Below are positions 44,362 to 52,866 of a stretch of 64,000 nucleotides of DNA, piece after piece. The position numbers were made by a program, and so were the translations under genes. Under the pieces are notes generated by a model. The model saw only the letters and a list, made by a program, of their open reading frames with translations. It searched no databases and had not been told where the DNA came from. The DNA is from Bradyrhizobium sp. BR13661 (GTDB taxonomy: Bacteria; Pseudomonadota; Alphaproteobacteria; Rhizobiales; Xanthobacteraceae). Numbering within the stretch: position 1 is the first letter of the stretch; each line of letters opens with the position of its first letter. The DNA lies in assembly GCF_029892425.1 (NCBI RefSeq), contig NZ_JARXWB010000020.1, positions 62,001-126,000 on the forward strand, given 5' to 3'.

Positions 44362-45352
44362 CATGTCGATACAGCAGAAGGGTTATGGTCAGATGGTGGT
44401 GGCGGTGCGTTCGTGGGTGAGCGCTCCACTTGTGATTATTGTGGCTTTGACGATCTTGTTTGGCTGCGCACAGCCAAATTTTTTGACAATCCAGAACTTC
44501 GCAAACATCGCGATTCAGGCCAGTTATCTGACGGTATTCGCACTCGCACAAACATACGTAGTGATCGTAAGAGGGTTCGATCTCTCTCTCGGAACAAGCG
44601 TGTCGTTGATCAGCGTGGCAAGCAGTATGGCCATGATGTGGTCTCTGAAGCTGTCTGGGTCAGCTAGTGCGGCGATTACAGCCGGCGTTCTTTTTGCTAT
44701 CGGGTTGGGATTGATGATCGGCGCAGTCAACGGATTTGCGGTGTCATATCTCCGCTTGAATCCGTTCGTTGTGACACTCGCAACGTTGAATATTTGCCTT
44801 GGCTTCGCTTCCACGATCTCCGGCGGATTCCAAATCTTCAACTTGCCAGATCTCCTCAACCAGCTTTTCTATCAAGCACGGCCGATCGGAATTCCTGCGC
44901 CGGCGATGGTGACTATTGTCCTGCTGGCGGCCTCTTATTGCGTCTTCCGCTACACGCGGTTCGGAAGGGCGCTCTTCTTCATTGGAAGTAATCCAAGAGC
45001 AGCGGAGGTCGCGGGACTTCCTGTTCGGCAGTTCCTGCTTCTTGCGTACCTGGTTTGCTCGGCACTGATTGCCGTCGGCGCCATTATGCTAACGGCGAGG
45101 ACTGGTTCCGGAGAGCCGAACCTCGGCGGCAATCTGATGTTGGAGAGCATTGGTGCTGCGGTAGTTGGTGGCGCTTCATTGCGCGGTGGCAGAGGTGGAA
45201 TCAGCGCGCCGCTGCTCGGCGGCATCCTAATTACTGTCCTGTCGAACGGAATGAACCTGACGCGGATCGACGGATATATCCAGCAAATCATTCTTGGACT
45301 GGTTATCCTGGCAACGGTCTTTGCCGATGCGATGCGGGCGGAGGCACGTTGA
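44354..45352 (+). CDS. ABC permease (RbsC family), second of two
   Basis: A 332-residue membrane protein of the same family: VVIVRGFDLSLGTSVSLISVA, YTRFGRALFFIGSNPRAAEVAGLPV and LMLESIGAAVVGGASLRGGRGGISAPLLGG. The ATG at 44354 overlaps the stop of the first permease by eight bases. The 16-kb cluster at 10-18 kb has only one permease, so the two transporters differ in channel composition. Confidence 0.9.
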   Translation: MTDMSIQQKGYGQMVVAVRSWVSAPLVIIVALTILFGCAQPNFLTIQNFANIAIQASYLTVFALAQTYVVIVRGFDLSLGTSVSLISVASSMAMMWSLKLSGSASAAITAGVLFAIGLGLMIGAVNGFAVSYLRLNPFVVTLATLNICLGFASTISGGFQIFNLPDLLNQLFYQARPIGIPAPAMVTIVLLAASYCVFRYTRFGRALFFIGSNPRAAEVAGLPVRQFLLLAYLVCSALIAVGAIMLTARTGSGEPNLGGNLMLESIGAAVVGGASLRGGRGGISAPLLGGILITVLSNGMNLTRIDGYIQQIILGLVILATVFADAMRAEAR

Positions 45353-45422
45353 TGAACTGATGTGTCCAAGTCGGCTCTGTTTGTGATCCAACTCGATGTC
45401 TTGAAAGAAGAAGGAACGGAAT

Positions 45423-46718
45423 ATGGCGAAAGTGAATATTGTGGGGTCGGGGCCTGCTGGTTGCATTCTGGCTTACTCACTTCTTAGGGATGGTCACAAG
45501 GTGACCCTCTATTCGGATCGGACGCCAGATCAGTGGTTGAATCACTCCGCGCCAACTGGCACCGCATATCTCTGGGGAGAGACGATCGACATCGAGCGGC
45601 AGCTCGGCATGGACTTTTGGTCGTCGGACATGTTCGGTGGCCATGGCGTCTTATTCGACCTGGCGGCCCACGTTGGCGATGCGAAGCCAAAAACCATGAA
45701 GGGGTTGTTCGAATACGGCCGTGAGGGGTGCGGGATCGACCAGCGCATGCGAGTGCACCGCTGGCTGGAAGATCTTGAGGGGAAAGGTGGCAAACTGGAG
45801 ATCGAGAACGTTACGCCGGCGCGTCTCGATGCCATTGCTCTGACCGGTGACGTCACGATCCTGGCAGCAGGCAAGGCAGACCTTGCGAACGCGATTCCGC
45901 GTGATGCGGAGCGCAGCACGTACGACAAACCGCAGCGTAATCTCTCCATGGCCATCGTGCGGAGTAAGTCCGGACGTCACGTCCGCGAGTGGTTTTCCGA
46001 TCGATGGAAATACGTGCCTACGAAGTTCGATTTCTTCGCCGACGCCGGCGAGTACTTCTGGGTTCCGTTCCAACACAAGACTGCCGGTCCCAGTTATGCG
46101 GCGCTGTTCGAGGCTAAGCCAGGTGGGCCTTTCGACCGGTTCAACGGTCTGAAGTCCGGCGAAGAAGTCACCGATGTGATCATAGACATTATGCGCAAGC
46201 ACACGCCTTGGGAACGGCATATCGCCGACGACGTGGAATACATCTCCGAGGATCGACACGGCTGGCTGGTTGGTCGTTTTCCGCCCACGGTTCGCCAAGC
46301 ATTTGGGCGGCTTCCCTCGGGCGGCCTTGTGATGCCGGTGGGTGATACGGCTATTGCCTTCGATCCAATTTGCGGGCAGGGGGGGAATTTCGCCAATCGA
46401 AGCGCAAAATTCATCGCCGATCGCATCACCGCACACGGCGACAGCAAGTTCGACGAAGTCTGGATGACGAAGGTCAACTATCTGCTTTGGGCCAAGTACG
46501 GAAACAACCAGTGCTTCTTCAATAACACGTTCCTCGAGAAGTTGTCGCCCGCGGCGCAGTTGGTCGTCGACACGAGCTGTGCAAATGATGACGCCGCTGA
46601 TGCGCTGTACTATGGGTTTCCTCATCCGGAGACCATGGTGCCCGCGATATCCGATATGAAGGTCGCGCGCACTTTCGCGGCGCGGCACGGCTTCTCTCAT
46701 AAGGATTCCGGCGCATGA
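45423..46718 (+). CDS. StyA/IndA-like FAD-dependent monooxygenase, oxygenase component
   Basis: Group E flavoprotein monooxygenase; family members epoxidise styrene or indole using reduced FAD from a partner reductase. The 431-residue protein has NIVGSGPAGCILAYSLLRDGHKV (dinucleotide fold), LYSDRTPDQW, the late YDKPQRNLSMAIV and the flavin motif PVGDTAIAFDPICGQGGNFAN, matching the GLGD...DPVLGQGAN pattern of StyA. The reductase gene overlaps its end and a FAD synthetase lies 1.4 kb on. The true substrate is unknown; the upstream ABC transporter may import it. Confidence 0.85.
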   Translation: MAKVNIVGSGPAGCILAYSLLRDGHKVTLYSDRTPDQWLNHSAPTGTAYLWGETIDIERQLGMDFWSSDMFGGHGVLFDLAAHVGDAKPKTMKGLFEYGREGCGIDQRMRVHRWLEDLEGKGGKLEIENVTPARLDAIALTGDVTILAAGKADLANAIPRDAERSTYDKPQRNLSMAIVRSKSGRHVREWFSDRWKYVPTKFDFFADAGEYFWVPFQHKTAGPSYAALFEAKPGGPFDRFNGLKSGEEVTDVIIDIMRKHTPWERHIADDVEYISEDRHGWLVGRFPPTVRQAFGRLPSGGLVMPVGDTAIAFDPICGQGGNFANRSAKFIADRITAHGDSKFDEVWMTKVNYLLWAKYGNNQCFFNNTFLEKLSPAAQLVVDTSCANDDAADALYYGFPHPETMVPAISDMKVARTFAARHGFSHKDSGA

Positions 46719-47227
46719 GTGCCCAGGCGGGTGGGTTCAGAGAGGCTATGGCAAACCTCGGTGCGGCTGTGAACGTTGTCACGTCCGCAGGTGACGCCGG
46801 GCGCGTCGGGTTCACCGCGACGGCGGTGTGTAGCGTAAGTGACACGCCGCCCATGCTTCTCGTTTGTATGAATCGGAGGAGTGAGCAGAACAACGTGGTG
46901 AAGCAGAATGGAACGCTTTGCGTGAACACGTTGAGTTCCGATCAAAAGGACTTGTCGGCTGTCTTTGCCGGCATGACCGAGGCTAGATCAGACGATCGGT
47001 TTTCGAAGGCCGCTTGGAATACCCTCAAAACTGGAGCGCCCGTTCTTGAGCGGGCGCTGGCTTCCTTCGACTGCGAAATCAAGAACGTCATAGAAGCGGG
47101 CACGCACAGCATATTCCTGTGCGAGGTCCTTGAGGTCGCTGTCGAGAGCCAGGCGAAGGGGTTGGTCTATTTCCAGCGTAACTACCACACGCTGTTCGGC
47201 ACGCCGGCTGCATCGGGTCGAGGATAA
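46715..47227 (+). CDS. Flavin reductase, StyB-like
   Basis: A 170-residue NAD(P)H:flavin oxidoreductase with the FMN-binding split-barrel pattern: FREAMANLGAAVNVVTSAGD, GFTATAVCSVSDTPPMLLVCMN, NGTLCVNTLSSDQKDLSAVFAG and HSIFLCEVLEV. The ATG overlaps the StyA-like stop (ATGA), so the two parts are translated together. It should supply reduced FAD to the oxygenase. Confidence 0.9.
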   Translation: MSAQAGGFREAMANLGAAVNVVTSAGDAGRVGFTATAVCSVSDTPPMLLVCMNRRSEQNNVVKQNGTLCVNTLSSDQKDLSAVFAGMTEARSDDRFSKAAWNTLKTGAPVLERALASFDCEIKNVIEAGTHSIFLCEVLEVAVESQAKGLVYFQRNYHTLFGTPAASGRG

Positions 47228-47351
47228 GGATGGAAAGAGGGAGCGACGCCGGAGTTGGGTCGTACGGCGGGAGAGTCGCGGACCCACGAAAAGCGGTCAT
47301 CAGGCGTTCCCAGGCCGTCCCCACATCGGAAATTTGCTCGATAGCGCGAAA

Positions 47352-48068
47352 ATGACCGAGTCAAAAACCAATAGAGGGGGAACTGAGCGAGAGATTCGGC
47401 GGAAGCTGCTGCAGGCCATCTTTGAGCAGCGAATGCCGCCCGGAGTGCGTCTGCCGGAAGAGGCGTTGGCCGAAACATTCGATGTTAGCAGGACTGTCAT
47501 CCGGCAAGTAATCGCGAGAATGGCGCAGGATGGCCTGTTGATTAAGAAGTCGAATGGCGCCACGTGCGTTGCGGCGCCTACCAAGCAGGAGATGCGACAG
47601 ATCCTGACCGTACGAAAAATGGTCGAACCAGAAATCGTCAGGGGACTAGCCCGCTCATATGGAGTGCTATCGTTCCAGGAATTGTCTGATCATCTGACGC
47701 TTGAGGATAACGCACGAAAGAAAAATGATCGTGCGACTCTCGTCCGATTGACCGGCGAGTTTCATCTGCACTTAGTTGAACTGACCAAGAACGAAATTCT
47801 TATAAAGCTGATCACCGGGCTTCAGGCTCTGACTTGCCTTGGAATTCTCTGCTACGCCGGAGATGACGATGCTTGTCCTGATGCAGACCATCGTCAAGTT
47901 TTTGATGCGCTCCAGTGCGGCAACGCTCAGGCTGCAGCCGACTTGATGCTGCACCACCTAAATCACATCGAGGAGTCGCTTTCACTGGAAGATGGCGCGC
48001 GCGAATTGACAGTGTCGAAGACGCTGGATTGGCTGAGCGTGAGATTCCGGGATGAGGTTCGAAGATAA
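47352..48068 (+). CDS. GntR/FCD regulator, paralogue 1
   Basis: A 238-residue regulator: winged helix with RRKLLQAIFEQRMPPGVRLPEEALAETFDVSRTVIRQVIARMAQDGLLIKK, then an FCD ligand domain with VRLTGEFHLHLVELT and DADHRQVFDALQCGN. It shares its whole plan with the genes at 48823, 50572 and 51363. It follows the reductase gene by 124 bases and precedes the FAD-synthetase gene, so it is the likely regulator of the monooxygenase operon. The ATG at 47352 matches the start of the paralogues. Confidence 0.9.
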   Translation: MTESKTNRGGTEREIRRKLLQAIFEQRMPPGVRLPEEALAETFDVSRTVIRQVIARMAQDGLLIKKSNGATCVAAPTKQEMRQILTVRKMVEPEIVRGLARSYGVLSFQELSDHLTLEDNARKKNDRATLVRLTGEFHLHLVELTKNEILIKLITGLQALTCLGILCYAGDDDACPDADHRQVFDALQCGNAQAAADLMLHHLNHIEESLSLEDGARELTVSKTLDWLSVRFRDEVRR

Positions 48069-48107
48069 GGCGGTAGGTTGCATTGACGACCTCTGGAGAC
48101 GCATCGC

Positions 48108-48671
48108 ATGAAGAAGACTTCATATCAAGCGCAGTGCCTGGAAGGCCTGTCCGGTTCTTTGGGACGACCGTCGGTCGTTACCATTGGAACATTCGATGGC
48201 CTGCATGCCGGACACCAGGCCGTATTGGGAGCGGCAATGGGCATTGCTGCTAGCAGAAGCCTCCGATCGATCGCGATAACTTTCGATCCCCGGCCTGAGA
48301 CTGTTTTGTCTCCCAATACAGCATTGCCAGACGTTATTCCCGTGTTCGAGCGAATAAGACGTATACATTCATTCAAATTCGATGAAGTTGTCGTTCTTAG
48401 GTTCACTCGCAAGCTGGCGTCTTTGCCGGGTGAGGCGTTCTTAGCTAAGATCGAAGCGCTGTATTCTATGCAAGTCCTGTGCGTTGGTGAGGACTTTGCA
48501 CTTGGCCGTGGCGCATCGTGCAATATTGCAACAATGCGCGCGTTGGGCGTGGATGTTGTTTCAGTGCCGTTGGTCGCGGGCTCTGTTGCTGGCCAGAAGG
48601 CCAGTTCGACCAACATGCGCCGTGCGGTTGCGGAGGGAGTGGAAGCGTCAATAGCGTCGCGGTTTGCCTAG
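48108..48671 (+). CDS. Stand-alone FAD synthetase domain (RibF N-terminal type)
   Basis: A 187-residue protein equal to the FMN adenylyltransferase half of bifunctional RibF: VVTIGTFDGLHAGHQAVLGAA, ITFDPRPETVLSP, VVVLRFTRKLASLPGEAFLAKI, VGEDFALGRGA and the end motif SSTNMRRAVAEGVEAS. The riboflavin-kinase half is missing and no frame after the stop resembles it. It probably makes FAD from FMN for the StyA-like oxygenase, as a dedicated cofactor enzyme. Confidence 0.85.
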   Translation: MKKTSYQAQCLEGLSGSLGRPSVVTIGTFDGLHAGHQAVLGAAMGIAASRSLRSIAITFDPRPETVLSPNTALPDVIPVFERIRRIHSFKFDEVVVLRFTRKLASLPGEAFLAKIEALYSMQVLCVGEDFALGRGASCNIATMRALGVDVVSVPLVAGSVAGQKASSTNMRRAVAEGVEASIASRFA

Positions 48672-48822
48672 ACACTTTTGACAGTGCTGGGCCGAGTGCG
48701 GATGTACTCCTGTGGCATTGCTTTCGTGTCTGTGCCGCGATCCGCGATCAAGATCGGCGTGCGCTGTCATTTTCTTAGTCTTGGCAGGGAGCGCCCGGGT
48801 CTGCCGATCATTGAATCGGCCT

Positions 48823-49530
48823 TCAAGAGCGCGCGAGTGAGGCTTCTCTTTGACCCAGCCACGTTAGGGCTTCGGAGATATGAAGCACCGGCTTCTCGTC
48901 TAGCTTTAGGTCTCTCTCGATATGCTCGAGGTGGCTGAGCATCAGGTTGGCAGCCGAGGCGCCATCCTGCTTCTTGATCGCAGTCACGATCCGTCGGTGC
49001 TCTTGAACCGGACAGCCATCGTCACCGTTTGCATAGAGCAGGATGGCGAGGCAGACGAGGGCTTGTAATTCTGTCATCAAGCGGATCAGGACTTGATTGC
49101 CGGTAAGACGGACCAAGTGCAGGTGGAATTCACCAGTGAGTCGCACGAGCGACCCACGGTCGCCATCCCTGCGGGCGCGGTCCTCGTCGTTTAAATGGGC
49201 CGAGAGCTCATCGAAACAAATATCCGCGGCTTTTGATGCAAGGATTTTCACGATTTCCGGCTCGATCATCCGGCGAACGACCATCAATTGCTGTGCTTCG
49301 TGTCGAGAAGGTGAAGCCACATGGGTGGCACCATTCGGAAGCTTGACCAAGATTCCGTCTTGAGAGAGGCGTGCAATCACCTGCCGGATGGTGGTCCGGC
49401 TTACATCGAAGGCCGAGGCCAGTGCTTCTTCTGTAAGCCGTGCGCCCGGTGGCATACGCTGTTCGAAAATGGCTTGGAGAAGGCGTGTTTGGATGCTCTG
49501 TTCCGATTGACCTCGTTGGCTTTTCCTCAT
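48823..49530 (-). CDS. GntR/FCD regulator, paralogue 2
   Basis: A 235-residue regulator: QSIQTRLLQAIFEQRMPPGARLTEEALASAFDVSRTTIRQVIARLSQDGILVKLPNGATHV in part, then FCD domain with EIVKILASKA, VRLTGEFHLHLVRLTGN and HRRIVTAIKKQDGASAANLMLSHLEHIE. It is nearest to paralogue 4 (51363), including the start MRKSQRGQSEQ against MKKNQRGQSEQ, which fixes the start at 49530. A frame from 49593 is less likely. Confidence 0.9.
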   Translation of the reverse strand: MRKSQRGQSEQSIQTRLLQAIFEQRMPPGARLTEEALASAFDVSRTTIRQVIARLSQDGILVKLPNGATHVASPSRHEAQQLMVVRRMIEPEIVKILASKAADICFDELSAHLNDEDRARRDGDRGSLVRLTGEFHLHLVRLTGNQVLIRLMTELQALVCLAILLYANGDDGCPVQEHRRIVTAIKKQDGASAANLMLSHLEHIERDLKLDEKPVLHISEALTWLGQREASLARS

Positions 49531-50571
49531 GCAACTTATCCCGTCGGATACCGAGCGCTGCGCCACAGTCGGCATCATCTTCATGAAATCCAATAGCCCA
49601 CATGTGCTGGCCTGATGCCTGAAGCGTATCCGTGCGCGGCAGGCCGCTTTGGGAAGAGGCCTGGCGGCAGGGTATGCAGCGCACTTCGGCGTATCGAACC
49701 GTAGAGTTCATTCCTTAAGCATTACGCAGAGGATTTGAGCAACCCACTGGTGATCGGAGCTGGGATGCAAAAAAGTGCTAAGACTTTTAGATAGTTAAGG
49801 GGCTCATCAAGTTCAGACATATTAAAATGGAGTACAATAATGTGCGCAAAAGTTGCAGTAATTGTTTCCAAAAGGTCGATCTGCATGTATACATAACGCG
49901 GAGCGCTCGCTCTGACACGTTGGCTAGCGCGCCGGGAATAGGGCAGCAGCCTAGTGGCGCGATGCGCGGTGAAAAGAGCGTCTGCGAACCGTCAAAAGTC
50001 CGTTCTTGAAAAGTCAGTCCAGTCTTGCCGGCCATGATTTCTCATCGAGCCGCGAACGTCTCCGATCGAGTTTGGCTGCGTGACGCAACGGAGGAAGGAA
50101 TTCTGAGGTCGTCGGGACGGACCACAATAGCGGAGCTCTGCATTGCCTTTATGGGCGGCCGCCAAGGATCTGGGCGTGGAGTTCGGTTCACAGGGCTCTC
50201 CCGCTCACTCGTCGTTGCTCCGCTGGCAGGCCGGTTGTCTGCTCCTCCCTGACTTGGCCGTCACCGCATCGGTGACGGCCATTTTCGGTCAGTAATTCAT
50301 CGGCTGCGCCTTCGCCCATAGGCGATAGGTTCGACTGGACCGGCGGGGCGCGACAATGCCGCGCCGCGCCCTCGATTCCGAAGGTGTAGTCGGCGCGGCG
50401 CTTGAGATCGGGTCGCAGTGACCTGCTATAGAAGTAGCGTTTGTCGAGCGGCGGAGGAGTTCACAGTCAACAAGCGAGAGGTAAGGCCGGCGCTATCTCA
50501 GCTTGCCGCTGACGCTCTGGACTGGTACGGCGATTGATTATGCACTCCAAGCGCGTCAGGAGGTAGGCCGG
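49531..50571. other. About 1 kb without a recognised gene between GntR paralogues 2 and 3
   Basis: Only weak frames are seen. GTACAATAATGTGCGCAA (49831-49848) recalls the operator-like repeat at 52380-52403 and lies about 300 bases upstream of paralogue 2, the same distance as that repeat has from paralogue 4. A two-hairpin element is at 50219-50285. AGGAGGT before 50572 is the ribosome site of paralogue 3. Confidence 0.4.
50219..50285 (+). ncRNA. Two-hairpin RNA-like element, copy 1
   Basis: GGCAGGC (50225-50231), loop CGGTT, GTCTGCT (50237-50243) is followed by CCTCCCTGACTTG and a perfect 11-bp hairpin GGCCGTCACCG/CGGTGACGGCC (50256-50280) with ATTTT after it. A related element is at 61352-61420. 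Where the first stems differ, both still pair (G-U here, A-U and G-C there). The CCTCC between the hairpins could pair with ribosome sites. It may be an sRNA 3' part or a shared terminator module. Confidence 0.5.
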
Positions 50572-51291
50572 TTGAAACGAAAAAAAGATAATGCGAAACC
50601 GCCACGAGGACATCCTCAGGAGCAGATGCGGCGTCATTTCCTGCAGGCCGTCTTTGAGCAGCGAGTGCCACCTGGGGCGCGCCTGACGGAGGAAGCTCTC
50701 GCCGAGACCTTTGGCGTAAGCCGGACTGTAATCCGGCAGGTGATCGCTCGTCTGGTCCAGGACGGCATCTTGATCAAGCAAGCGACTGGGGCGACCAATG
50801 TCGCTGCCCCGACGCGAAGCGAGACCAAGAAAATGCTCACCGTCCGTCACATGATCGAGCCAGAGATTGTCAGGTCATTGGCGACGAGGTCGGGCAGCTT
50901 GTCATTCGACGCCTTGAAGTCTCATCTGGACAAAGAGGATCAGGCAAGAGCGGCCAGGGATAGGGCGACCCTAGTCCGCTTGGTCGGCGAATTTCACCTC
51001 ATGCTCGCGCAGATGACGGATAATCCGATTTTGATCCGTCTGCTGACCAAATTGCAGGCGCTGGTCTGCCTCGCGATTCTGCTTTATGCGACCGAAGAAG
51101 ATGCCTGCCCGAAGGGCGAGCACCGAGGAATTGTGGAGGCCATGATCGCGGGCGAAGGCGAGCGTGCTGCGGAGATCATGCGGCACCATCTGCATCATAT
51201 CGAAGAAGATCTGCAACTCGACGAAATCCCGAAGGTTGATCCTCATCTCTCTGGTGCTTTACGTTGGTTGCGCGATCGATCTGTCGGATAG
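50572..51291 (+). CDS. GntR/FCD regulator, paralogue 3
   Basis: A 239-residue regulator: MRRHFLQAVFEQRVPPGARLTEEALAETFGVSRTVIRQVIARLVQDGILIKQATGATNV in part, then FCD domain with EIVRSLATRS, VRLVGEFHLMLAQMTDNPIL and HRGIVEAMIAGEGERAAEIMRHHLHHIEEDL. The start is taken as TTG at 50572 because AGGAGGT stands seven bases upstream; frames from earlier codons lack this. Convergent with paralogue 4, with 71 bases between stops. Confidence 0.88.
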   Translation: MKRKKDNAKPPRGHPQEQMRRHFLQAVFEQRVPPGARLTEEALAETFGVSRTVIRQVIARLVQDGILIKQATGATNVAAPTRSETKKMLTVRHMIEPEIVRSLATRSGSLSFDALKSHLDKEDQARAARDRATLVRLVGEFHLMLAQMTDNPILIRLLTKLQALVCLAILLYATEEDACPKGEHRGIVEAMIAGEGERAAEIMRHHLHHIEEDLQLDEIPKVDPHLSGALRWLRDRSVG

Positions 51292-51362
51292 ATGCTACAG
51301 CGCCATAGACACAGCACCACGGTCGTACATTGTTGATAAATTGCGCTGCTGCGGCCTCTGGT

Positions 51363-52070
51363 TCAGGATCCCGCGGACGAGCGCTCTTTCCGCTTAAGCC
51401 AGGTTAGGGCGTCGGTAATCTCGACCGCTGGTTTGTCGTCAAGCCGCAAATCCTTCTCAATGTGATTGAGATGTCCAAGCATCAAAGCTGCCGCTGAAGC
51501 ACCGTCGTTCTCTTTGATCGCCGCGACGATCTTCCGATGTTCGTCGGGAGGGCAGGCATCGTCGCCGCTGGCATAGAGAAGGATCGCAAGGCAGACCAGC
51601 GTCTGCAATTCGGTCATCAGCCTGATCAAGATCTCATTCCCGGTCATCTGCGCAAGATGTAGATGAAATTCTCCAGTAAGGCGGACGAGCGTTCCACGGT
51701 CGCCGGACCGGCGCGCTCGATCCTCCTCTTTCAAATGTGCCGTGAGAGTTGTGAAGGATAGCGTCGAGGCGCTCGCTGCCAGCATCTTCACGATTTCTGG
51801 CTCGATCATTCGACGCACGGTTAGCAGTTGTTGGGCTTCATTTCGGGATGGTGCGGCTACATGCGTAGCGCCGGTCGGAAACTTCACCAAGATGCCGTCT
51901 TGTGCAAGCCGGGCAATCACTAACCGAATGGTCGTTCGGCTGACCTCGAACGTCGTAGCCAAAGCTTCTTCGGTCAAGCGCGCGCCGGGCGGCATTCTCT
52001 GTTCGAATATGGCCTGAAGGAGCCGCGTTCGAATGGCTTGTTCCGATTGGCCTCTCTGATTCTTCTTCAT
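51363..52070 (-). CDS. GntR/FCD regulator, paralogue 4
   Basis: A 235-residue regulator: QAIRTRLLQAIFEQRMPPGARLTEEALATTFEVSRTTIRLVIARLAQDGILVKFPTGATHV in part, then FCD domain with EIVKMLAASAS, VRLTGEFHLHLAQMTGNEIL and HRKIVAAIKENDGASAAALMLGHLNHIEKDL. It is divergent from the Dpp-hydantoinase operon, and the perfect repeat at 52380-52403 lies between them, so it is the best candidate to control that operon. The start at 52070 matches paralogue 2. Confidence 0.9.
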   Translation of the reverse strand: MKKNQRGQSEQAIRTRLLQAIFEQRMPPGARLTEEALATTFEVSRTTIRLVIARLAQDGILVKFPTGATHVAAPSRNEAQQLLTVRRMIEPEIVKMLAASASTLSFTTLTAHLKEEDRARRSGDRGTLVRLTGEFHLHLAQMTGNEILIRLMTELQTLVCLAILLYASGDDACPPDEHRKIVAAIKENDGASAAALMLGHLNHIEKDLRLDDKPAVEITDALTWLKRKERSSAGS

Positions 52071-52866
52071 CGGGATGTCCCATCCAAGCAGCCTATTTTG
52101 AGCGGAGAACTCGCAATCCTGGGCAGCCTGCAATTACGTATAGGCAGGTGCGGCGTCGCACAGAAGGCAGGCACTTACTCGAAGAGGCCGTTTCCACTGT
52201 TTCTCGCGGCTCGCCGCGTGCGGTTGCATCTCGGCAAAGCCTGGCTGCACGACGCCCCGCGAGCCGCTCCCGAGCCTATCACGGGCATCAAGATAATCCT
52301 TTGGGCGGTCGGCGTCTCCTGATTTCGCAAAAATCTACGCAATATCAGTCGTGTAGATCATGGCATGGGGTATGCCTGTACAATATTGTGCACAATATTG
52401 TGCCCAGAAGTCAAAAAAAATGCTTCCAATAGTTCCGATCACGAGTATGGTCTCTAGAGATCGAGGCACCCGAAGTGGGGGAGTCTCGATTGGCCGCAGC
52501 GATCAATAGGACGCGCGGAAACAGGGATGAGACGTTCGATGGTTGGGCATGCATCAAGCGCCGGTGCGCGCGATCGCGTAGTCGCGGTCGGTTATCCCAC
52601 GTTCCAGTTTTGGCAGTCGGCCGTTTTGCGGCCGAAAATACGCCGGCTCCGCCGTGCGGATTCGAACCGAACAATTTCTTCAGCTTGGCGTGATGCGATC
52701 TTTTCAAGCTCCGCACCCAAAGCGCTGTGCCTACACGAGAACCCGACTCAAGCAACAACGAGCCGACGACGAGGCTCTCGTTTGCTTGGGCGAGCTGCGG
52801 AGGTCCACGTTCGCTGACCAATCGAATTGCCGGACAGTTAATCTAAGCAAAGAGGAGGTGTGGTCT
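52071..52866. promoter_or_regulatory. Divergent control region between GntR paralogue 4 and the Dpp operon
   Basis: About 800 bases with no recognised gene. It holds the strong operator-like repeat at 52380-52403. AAGAGGAGGTG just before 52867 is the ribosome site of the binding-protein gene. Confidence 0.45.
52380..52403. promoter_or_regulatory. Operator-like tandem palindrome
   Basis: The 12-mer ACAATATTGTGC occurs twice in direct succession (52380-52391 and 52392-52403). The bases 52381-52400 also form a perfect 20-bp palindrome centred on TTGTGCACAA. Such A/T-rich dyads with a TGT...ACA core suit GntR-family dimers, and a GntR gene lies beside it. Confidence 0.65.

Noticed and set aside
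48672..48822. A missing riboflavin-kinase half of RibF after the FAD-synthetase frame
   Set aside because: No frame after 48671 shows kinase motifs; the convergent GntR gene begins within 150 bases.
50025..50252. 75-residue frame upstream of the two-hairpin element, considered as a DUF1127-like small protein that often precedes CcsR-type sRNAs
   Set aside because: The sequence lacks the arginine-rich YjiS/DUF1127 pattern.
52411..52821. 136-residue minus-strand frame between GntR paralogue 4 and the binding-protein gene
   Set aside because: No family resemblance, no ribosome site, and an overlapping plus-strand frame is equally long; probably chance.
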